From Terfezia claveryi (Eukaryota; Ascomycota; Pezizomycetes; Pezizales; Pezizaceae), in the NCBI GenBank assembly GCA_015179025.1, contig WHUX01000022.1, positions 434,001 to 498,000 of the forward strand: a DNA stretch of 64,000 bases, given 5' to 3'. Under the pieces are notes generated by a model. It saw only the letters and a program-made list of their open reading frames with translations. It did no database searches and was not told where the DNA came from. The position numbers were made by a program, and so were the translations under genes. Shown here piece after piece: positions 56,174 to 64,000 of the stretch (its first letter is position 1; the number at the start of each line of letters is the position of its first letter).

Positions 56174-57490
56174 TATATGTTCTGGGCCGCCCGCGGGCGC
56201 CATACCCACTGTGCCGCTCACGGGCAATTCAAGTAATTACTCAATTTGGCGTATAATGCACTTGTATTGATAAGGTTTACGAGTACTGATTACCCCCAAA
56301 AAAGAGAATTGAAAACGGTATACCTAACTGGAGACTGCAATAAATTCATGTATTTCCCAGTCGATTAGACCCCCTCTAACATTCCAATTTGGTTCAGCTA
56401 GAGCTAAGAGGTTAATACAGTCATGATCTGTTAGTACTTTCGTATGTCAATAATTAAAAAGTATCGGCAACAACATTTAGAGTAGAATTTTTGCACCACC
56501 AGTAGTTACAGATGCCTGGTGAAATGTGGTTTTCCTAGCAGTTAGAGTATCTGAAATATCATTCTCTAAGCCCATAAGGTCAGAGGTCTTTAATGAGGTA
56601 AAAGTTATCAGATACGCCATACTTAACTCAATTGATAGGATTCAGGCTGTGATTTTGTAATAGCTTTGCACATAGCCCTTTATTTTCAGGTTTGGCCATA
56701 TCACAACTACAAAAATATGATGTTTGTTGTAGCATCGTGCCATTTGATCTCCCATAACTTTGTAAAACAGCATCTACCTGTTGTATAATTCTAGGTAGAA
56801 CCTGCTTCGTTTTGGTTTAAAATCGAGGAATTGAAGTACCTTATTCATCTGCGTATAAATAAGTACCTGCGATTAAGAATACCGTTTTGCACCTTACCTA
56901 GATTCTATAAGTAAGAAATAGCTGGGATTTTACTTACTTATAGGATAACTCGTGTAACAAGATATAGACAAAAAAATATTATAATTTGATTACTCCAAAC
57001 TTCACTGAATTCCACATAGCACATCGATATTCAGCACAAGATGGTCTATAGAGCCTGAACCATAAGGCCCCATATATAAAAACCCCGATAAGAACCCCCG
57101 TAAATAAGAAACTAATTTTCAAATACCTATTGCATAGGAAACGTTGCAGATTTCTATGGTAGCAATAAACTCACTATCCTACTCTCCATTCCATTCATCA
57201 TCAGAGATGAAGGTGATGAGTTGTTAACTACACAAGCATGTACTTCATCATTTGAAGGGCTTGAGGTAAGTTTTCTAGAATTCTCCCCTTGTTCAAAGTC
57301 TGCCATATCTCCCACTAATCAAGAGGAAGAGTATGTGATGTGGAAGGGGTGGTCAAAAATGACTTCACAGGGTGTTTTTGAGTGTAACAGAATGTTTTGT
57401 TCAATTCACATTTACCAAATTGAGGAATTATATTAATTGCCCGCGACCGGCACAGAGGGTATGCCGCTCGCGAGCGGCCCAGAACATTTA
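56174..57490 (+). mobile_element. TIR element B, copy 1 (1.3 kb)
   Basis: Begins tatatgttctgggccgc with a GC-rich block and CAATTCAAGTAATTACTCAA, and ends with the inverse (CCAAATTGAGGAATTATATT then a GC-rich block and cggcccagaacat). The TIRs are about 70-75 bp and imperfect. The interior is AT-rich with only short frames (one of 71 codons), so it is non-autonomous. A TA-type target is possible but not proven. Confidence 0.7.
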
Positions 57491-57642
57491 TAAAGTATAA
57501 GAATATATTTATTTGCCCCAATGCTGTCAGGAGAGACGTCTCGCTGACCAAGGACATCGAGGTGATTCTTTGGGAAGTCTGTTCCTCGTAGGGGTGTGGC
57601 GGCAGTGATAGCTGTGAAAGGGTTGCTATACCAAATATACAA

Positions 57643-58560
57643 TATATGTTCTGGGCCGCTCGCGGGCAGCATACCCTCTGTGCCGGTCGCGGGCAATTAA
57701 TATAATTCCTCAATTTGGTAACTGTGAATCGAACCTACGCTCAAAAAACACCGTGTGAAGTCATTTTTGGCCACCCCTTCCACATCACATGGAGACGGCA
57801 GATATTGAACAAGGGGAGAATTCCGGAGAAATTACCTCAAGCCCTTCAAATGATGAAGAACATGCTTGTGTAGTTAACAACTCATCACCTTCATCTCTGA
57901 TGATGAATGGAATGGAGAGGAGGATACTGAGTTTATTGCTACCATAGAAATCTGTAACGTTTCCTATGCAATAGGTATTTGAAAATTAGTTTCTTATCTA
58001 CGGGTTCTTATCTATGGAGTTTTAATATATGGGGCCTTATGGTCAGGCTATATAGAACCATCTTGTACTGAATATCGATGCGCTATGTGGAATTCAGTGA
58101 AGTTCGGAATAATCATTATAATCTTTTTTGTCAACATCTTGTTACACGATTTATCATATAGGTAAGGAAAATCCCAGCTATTTCTTACTTATAGGATCCA
58201 GGTAAAGTGCAAAACGGTACTTTCTCTTCTTTGCAAAGACTTCTACCCTAATCGTTATTGCCGATACTCTAAGAATAATCTGAAATTCTCAATTTATGGA
58301 CATACGAAAGTGTTAACAGATCATGACTGTATTAACTTCTCAGCTCAAGCTGAACCAACTTGGAATATTAGATGGAGGTCTAATCGACTGGGAAATACAT
58401 GAATCTATTGCAGTCGCTGGGATAGCTCCAGCTAGGTATACCGTTATCAATTCTTTATTTTTGGGGGTAAATCAGTACTCGTAAACCTGTATCAATACAA
58501 GTGCATTATACACCAAATTGAGTAATTATTTAAATTGCCCATGAGCGGCCCAGAACATAT
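57643..58560 (-). mobile_element. TIR element B, copy 2, inverted (0.9 kb)
   Basis: The reverse complement of much of copy 1, sharing the TIRs and long internal blocks (for example about 57,840-58,110 against 57,000-57,260) with many transitions. It is shorter through internal deletions, and its right TIR lacks about 27 bp of the GC-rich block. Together with copy 1 it makes a 2.4-kb inverted repeat with a 150-bp centre. Confidence 0.7.
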
Positions 58561-60691
58561 ATATATATTTTGGGGGGGATTTTTTATATAAGTTTTTACC
58601 TATGGATATAGAGATTTCCTGAGCGCACGTTTAATAATGTTTAATTCATTTCGTTTAACTATTGGTGGTGTACGGATGTTGTAGTTTGGGGGGTGTCGCG
58701 CCGGTTGGTTTTTGTTCTAGTACCTTCGCCCTTAGGTACCAAACCTCCATACCTCTCCCCTAATGTCCTGTCCCCATGATAAAGTTGGCCCTCACTCTAT
58801 AATTCGTGGCCAAGGTTTGTGTATACAAGAAAAATTAGTACTACAAAGAAATATTAGCACGCAACAACACCGGCATATGCATAGTATTGAGTTCAGGGTA
58901 ACCATCAGTTCTTACATATTGACTTCATTATGAACATAACTGATATGCAATATAGAGAGACTTCAGGGTAAGCATTAGGACAGTTTTTATCATCCGGAAA
59001 ACAATAAAATAAAATAAAATCATAGCTTACCTTTAATCCCCTGGTTTGGTCTAGATTTCGCAAGATTTTCTTGGCTGCCGTACCTTTCCTCATTTTCACC
59101 TACTTGGACCAAGGACGCAGCATTTTTTTTTTTTGTTTGGTGGGTTGCTTTGACTAGATGTCATTTGTAAGTGAACTTTAATTAGTGCCGCGGCAGGTTT
59201 TTAAATTTTTTTTTTTAAAAATGACAAAAAATTATAAATATATATTGTTAAAAACCTACTTCGTTGGAGGTAAAGAGGGGCTGCTTGCAATATCGAGTGG
59301 AGGGTGATTTTTGTGAAGTTTCCCTAGCTTTTGGAAGGCGATGGGGTTATTGCAGAGCAGAGTGTACTTCAGGGCACGTATTTACTTTCGTCGTATCACC
59401 CTTATATTCTCTCAGTCCTTGTTCCGGTGCTCATGCTGGTTTCTATCATGGACCCTGGAATACAATAGTCGAAAAGAATTTCGCTGAGTCTTGCGGGCGG
59501 CATGGCTCGGGATAGTCTGGCTTGGAGCCAGGGGTACCAATAGCTAATATGTAAGGAAGGGTTTTTTTTTTTTTTTAATGTCGATTCAAAGCCCCATGAA
59601 TAGTAAGAAGCTGATGCCGGTCCGGATGTGTTTTCTTCGTTGAAGAATAATTCAATACTCGTATTCAAACTATCCTACCTTATGACGAGCCGGCATAGAT
59701 TACCTAACCCCTTCTTGGATGAGGCTCCTTGATTCCAAGGAAGAACAGACGTCCATTGTCTACGGCCTGCCCCTATGACCTTGGAATGTGAAGAGAAACT
59801 AAGGTATTGACCTTAAAGTGGTTCAGCCGTATGCCGCTGCCTGTATCTAAGTCTCATGAACTTGAGCCCTCTCGCGCACGAACTGTCTTGCGTTGGACCT
59901 CGTTAAGTAGTGGAGCAGGGTCTGGCAAAAACAGTGGGTCTGAATTGGATGCGTTAACATACGCCGAGGAAGGACGTTCTCAATAGAATCTGTTGCAGTA
60001 CGTCTTCATTTTAAATGCATGCGTCATCCTCAAAACTCACATCATTGATGTTCTTGTTGATACGTAGAAATTGAAGATCTACGTAACGATGCCGGAAATC
60101 TATTAGGTATCTAGAGCGAAGCTCCTCGACCCAACTCGTAATTTGTGCCAACCACTTTCTGGTGGGGCGGACACTAGTGTCATATTCATCGGTGGCCCGG
60201 CCTGTTCATGATATGGGGCCGCCGTTTGGGAATATACTTATGAAGTGCTCAAGCAGTTTGAAGTCCGCCTGGTAATCTGGCGACACCTCACAATCCGAAG
60301 CTTGGCGAAGGTTTAGTCGCTGACAAAACGTCAGTAGCGAGACTGGCCTGGTAAAGCCTGGGCTATTATAGCTATTAGTAGCTTGGTGCAGACAGAATTC
60401 GAAGCCACTTTGAAGGTGTGGCAGTACAGTTGATAGCAGCATGGGGAAGAGGCTGGGTATGCCAAGCATCCATTCATTCTGGGCCTGGCGTTGAGTCTCT
60501 TCGGTCAATCCACTTCACAACACAACAGATGCACAAGCAACACACCCGGCCCACAACTGCGAGAGGTAGCTGAGCGAATAAACGGTAAGTATGCTAGATA
60601 TCCCAAGTACCTAGCACTCACCGCTGCATCCATAGACAACTGTTAATCTAAGCAATAGATTTAGACAAATCGACGGAAATCTCCACTCGCT
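58561..60691. other. Gene-poor stretch
   Basis: AT-rich to about 59.3 kb with several T runs. A 100-codon minus-strand frame at 60,206-60,508 looks natural (QNEWMLGIPSLFPMLLSTVL) but has no ATG start, splice partner or known domain. Nothing else assignable. Confidence 0.35.
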
Positions 60692-61420
60692 ATGGATGCC
60701 ATAGGAGCGAGGGATATGACCTGGTCGGCGGATGGGACCGACATATTCTGCCTTCCACAGTCGGCTATCGTACGCAGCGGAGACAGAAAGAGGGTCCCCT
60801 GTTCTGCCCCAACAGTCCCGCTCGCTGAGGAACTGGAGGTGACAGACAACAGCATGAACCGTGCTACCATTCTTGCTGCTACAGATCCTCTTGACCTTAC
60901 GCGGCTTTTGGCTGCTATCTACGCTCAGCATGCAGCGAAGCCAGCTCAGGCCGCTCCAAGGCCCGATATTGCGTATGTTTGGACCAACGAAAGAGGAGGC
61001 AACAAGCCGTGGATTCCCAGGGAACCATTACCTAGGCCCCCGGCCCCAGTTGACGATCTGATTGAGGATACCATTGTAGTAAGGCCATTGCGGGATACCG
61101 GTAAAATTGTAGGAAGGCCGTTGCGGGATACCGGTACCATTGTAATAAGGCCGGCATCGTTGCTAAATAAACCGAACAAGCCGAGACAAGGGATTGTGAA
61201 TGTCAAGCCTCAAGCTCCCAAGAGTCGGCCTGTGGCAAAATGGCCTAGGCCAAGTCAACGACGGCAATTGGACGACGAGATGGAGGAAGTGATTCATGTG
61301 AGAGGCGCTCCAGTAGCCACACCGACGGAGGAGGTTATCGTTGTGAGATATCCTGAAAGGAGTCCCGTTATTGATGCTAGGCCAAGGGGTAAGAAACGTC
61401 TACTCAAATCACGTCAATAA
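60692..61420 (+). CDS. Hypothetical P/R-rich protein, 242 aa
   Basis: A single clean frame from ATG 60692. The first 90 residues are ordered; the rest is Pro/Arg-rich and probably disordered. It contains a duplicated VRPLRDTG / GRPLRDTG unit (a 33-bp DNA repeat near 61.08-61.14 kb) and a highly basic C-terminus (RGKKRLLKSRQ). No domain recognised. A nuclear or nucleic-acid-binding role is only suggested by charge. Confidence 0.5.
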   Translation: MDAIGARDMTWSADGTDIFCLPQSAIVRSGDRKRVPCSAPTVPLAEELEVTDNSMNRATILAATDPLDLTRLLAAIYAQHAAKPAQAAPRPDIAYVWTNERGGNKPWIPREPLPRPPAPVDDLIEDTIVVRPLRDTGKIVGRPLRDTGTIVIRPASLLNKPNKPRQGIVNVKPQAPKSRPVAKWPRPSQRRQLDDEMEEVIHVRGAPVATPTEEVIVVRYPERSPVIDARPRGKKRLLKSRQ

Positions 61421-63262
61421 GGTTTTCTGAGTGACGATGTTGGATTGCTAGGGGAAACACCGTTTGCAACCACGGTTAGAAAACACACTTCGATGTTGCG
61501 GCCAGTACTTGTGAACATTACACATAGTATCACATTGAAACAAATGCGCGTAGTGAAACGGGGAGTGGGGGGGTCGAAGCGCGCGTGTAGAAGGTAGAAG
61601 AAAGTGTTCAATTGAGTGAGGGGAGACGGGTATTTTAAGATAGTCACTCCCATCTAGCATCATCTGCCAAGCTCATGTGATCTAATGCATGAAGATCTAG
61701 AGCTCTTTCAATTTTTGCTACGGCTAAGGAATGAGAAGGGATCGGCTGTGATTTGAATATATGCGGACAGCCTGAAGGTTTTCTAGAGAGATACTGCAAA
61801 TACGATGCTGTATTTTTTTATCTCTAACGGTATTAGCTGTGTCGACAAGCCTGTAATTTATTAACTCTTTCTAGTGTTATATATGAAGCTCTGGGTTAGT
61901 CTCGTATGTAAGTAGTTTGCAAATACCTAAGCAAACAATAGCGAATGATTATAAGCTGATGGCGTTCTCAACATGTGCAACCTTGCGGTTTTTTTTTTTC
62001 CTTTTCTCATGCGGATACTTTCCCCTACGCATTGTATATACATATATACATACATACTTATATTAACTGCATAATTATATTCCGGTCAAAAAGAGCATAC
62101 AATGGAAAATTACGATCACCGCCAATTCAAAATCACCACAACTTGCAGAAGAGAGCCATAGTTGGTTACAACCTCTTTTCCTTTGCAGCAAGGCGGTGGT
62201 CCCCAGATACCCTACCATAAAGGCCCCCTCCACCATCCCCTCCCCTAATTCCGATTTACTGCGCTCCCACCGGACTCGAACTCTCTAAGTCGTTCGTATA
62301 GCATAGAGGCCGTCCCCGCTACCGAGGCCAAGCATAGTTGATCAAAGTTTCTTTTTTTTTTTTATGGTAAACCGGTTACAGTACTTGTATTCAGGCCGAG
62401 CAGGTTTATAAAGAGGAGGAGATGAGCGAAGATAGTCCAGTGGCTATGTAGGGCAAATCAAGGCCTTATCATATTTCAGTTGAGGCTGAAACTGGTGAGA
62501 ATGAGGGTGGAACTGGAGGATGAGTTAGGGCTGTTGAAAGAATATGCTTATGTCGATCACCGTGTCGATCACCGAAGATCAATTTATTGTTAATGCTTCT
62601 CTCTTTGTTATCCTTTGTCCTGCATACATTACTTTGTTCTGCACAACTGCTTTGTTCACAGCTATTCTTTGTCTGCCGTCATTATTGTCTGCTGTCGCTA
62701 CTCTCTGGTATCGCTACTGCTGCTGTCTGCTATCGCTGTCTGCGTTCTACTGTTGCTGTCGCAGTCTTTTGCTCCGTGGTTTATTTAAACCGCCCAAAAG
62801 TCCTGTCTATATCAATCAATTAAGTGACAAGCGATACAATCTTCCGCTGCATATGAACTCGTAGTTTTAAAACAGGGGCGTCTTTCTATTGAAGTGCACG
62901 TGATCATGTACAACACGATCTATGGCTTTCTCTAGTCTGGCTTGCACTAGCCCCTCCGGAGCCCTCCTCCTCCTGCAACCTTTCATTTTTCTTCTTCCGA
63001 TACAAACGCGCCTACAAACATTAACATTAACCATAAGTACTCTGTTCTCCTTTCCACCACGGCATCTCGACCCATCATACGACTAACACCAAATCACCCC
63101 TCTAGACTACCCTACGGCTTCCCTTTTATACTATTTAGCAAAGTACTGGCAATAACAACCTCATTCAGCCTCACTAGTGTGAGATCCTGATTGTTAGTGG
63201 CCAACATATACATTTACAAATACGTAAGTTATGTCAATCTCAAATCTGTGCGTAGTCTATAG
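61421..63262. other. Intergenic, no gene seen
   Basis: Contains microsatellite-like TA/CATA runs (62.03-62.06 kb), a CTG/CTA-rich tract (62.63-62.78 kb) and a degenerate left-end match to the transposon family (TAGTCTGGCTTGCACTAGCC, from 62,933) without a partner. No gene supported. Confidence 0.4.
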
Positions 63263-63389
63263 GTGACATGGGGTGTCGGTGCTGACGGGTATGAACTCTC
63301 CACATCAGGTATGATGTTGGCTATACGCACGTTGGTCTTAGCAAAGCACTCACTGCGCCTCTCCCGAGCCTCTTTCGGACAAGCACAGC

Positions 63390-64000
63390 GTGCATTCTCA
63401 CAATGCATCAGTCTTAAGTCAGGTGGAAGCGACCGGAATAGATACAGAAACCAACCTAAAGTCCCTCAAGCCCGTTCAGGCTTCAAGCAGCAGGGGTATG
63501 CTACAGAAAACCGGGATTTTAAAGTCGACGTTCGAGAACCAGCAGCTACATGAACATGTGGAGTTGATGCAACTGTTTCACGATCTACGGAAACAGCTTC
63601 AGGAACAGCTTCAGGAACAGCTTCAGCAGCATACCAACACGTTTGAGCAAAAGATAGCCAAAGTTCACTACGAGGTGGATAAGCTTAGTAAAGGGGCGAA
63701 TAAGCATAAGCAAAGAGTTGGATGAGCATAAGCAAGAGGTGGATAAGCTTAAGAAAGAGGCGAAGGAGTTTAAGAAACGCATGAAAGTCGTTTATGTAAC
63801 ATCGATTTTGCCACTACATAAGGCCGTACTATTGAAGCAAGTTGCTAAAGTGTTGGGCATATACCGGCACAAGGCGCTGGACTGGGAGGCAAAGAACCTA
63901 GTGACTCCTCCTTTGTTACTGCAAAGCAATTGTGAGAAGTGGGAAGATGTCGGACTATCTTCGGAAGCCGACATGAGCTGGATAAGCCAAGAGGTAAATT
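63390..64000 (+). CDS. Coiled-coil protein, partial, one frame change, runs off the window
   Basis: The first frame (63,390-63,725; first ATG 63,498) is a coiled coil with Q-rich repeats (12-bp DNA repeat caggaacagctt, three copies near 63.6 kb). About 63.71 kb it meets a stop, while the next frame is open from there to the window end and carries on the same K/E-rich helix (EVDKLKKEAKEFKKR) into an ordered region (AVLLKQVAKVLGIY). A one-base slip near 63,705 or a short intron would join them. The 3' end lies outside the window. No family recognised. Confidence 0.45.

Noticed and set aside
59513..59535. TAGTCTGGCTTGG, similar to the transposon end
   Set aside because: It diverges after eight bases and has no flanking duplication.
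62250..62330. tRNA-like B-box (GAGTTCGAGTCC) on the minus strand near a serine-tRNA-like string
   Set aside because: No acceptor stem or T-stem pairs; I cannot fold a cloverleaf.
1..64000. CRISPR arrays, bacterial operons, rRNA genes
   Set aside because: No regular spacer arrays, Shine-Dalgarno-led operons or rRNA-like segments were seen; the window is eukaryotic.

Overview
This window is ascomycete chromosomal DNA, most likely from a filamentous Pezizomycotina with a genome rich in mobile elements. The evidence is short spliceosomal introns with GTAAGT-type donors, a HET-domain gene, a fungal delta-8 sphingolipid desaturase, a YAT-type amino-acid permease, Tad1-like LINEs, a Ty3-like gag, and transition-biased decay that resembles repeat-induced point mutation (RIP). 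I cannot fix the genus.

Layout. 1-11 kb: a long low-complexity hypothetical gene (1.3-3.7 kb), an intact three-exon HET gene (6.3-8.3 kb, minus) and a degraded HET-like fragment (10.2-10.7 kb). 11-25 kb is a nest of mobile DNA: a gag-protease relic (11.9-14.0 kb), the 3' part of a LINE (14.3-15.9 kb) and, inserted against it, a 9,115-bp DNA transposon (15,886-25,000). 25.5-27.2 kb: a tyrosine-recombinase relic and an intact Fic-domain gene. 31.6-33.7 kb: a cytochrome-b5/desaturase fusion. 38.5-40.3 kb: an amino-acid permease. 40.8-48 kb: miniature elements, an LTR-element scrap, a hypothetical gene cut by a transposon footprint, and an intact 288-aa hypothetical gene. 48.0-52.9 kb: a serine-protease-like relic carrying a perfect palindrome, then a LINE with a second LINE nested inside it in the opposite orientation. 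54.9-56.0 kb: a dead AA14-like LPMO gene. 56.2-58.6 kb: two TIR elements in inverted orientation. 60.7-64.0 kb: two uncharacterised genes, the last running off the window.

The main discovery candidate is the transposon at 15,886-25,000. It has 120-bp terminal inverted repeats that are identical over their full length, and a perfect 9-bp target duplication (CGTTCTGGT). It carries three genes: a 732-codon ORF1 with a G/N/Q/Y-rich tail, an intron-containing RecQ-like helicase ending in a SAP-like domain, and a divergently transcribed DUF6589-like putative transposase. All three are interrupted by single-base changes, so this copy may have moved in trans, or the breaks may be sequence errors. From memory and unverified, helicase-bearing Academ (AcademH) elements of fungi are the nearest described group.

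The same terminal motif, TAGTCTGGTTGGCAC, recurs across the window as isolated 10-15-bp pieces flanked by 8-10-bp direct repeats (near 4.3, 18.6, 18.8, 21.8, 22.9, 38.0, 43.5 and 45.2 kb). These look like excision footprints that keep one transposon end plus a duplicated target. When the remnant is 15 bp and the duplication 9 bp, the 24-bp scar keeps the reading frame; at 43.5 kb a 20-bp scar introduces a stop codon instead.
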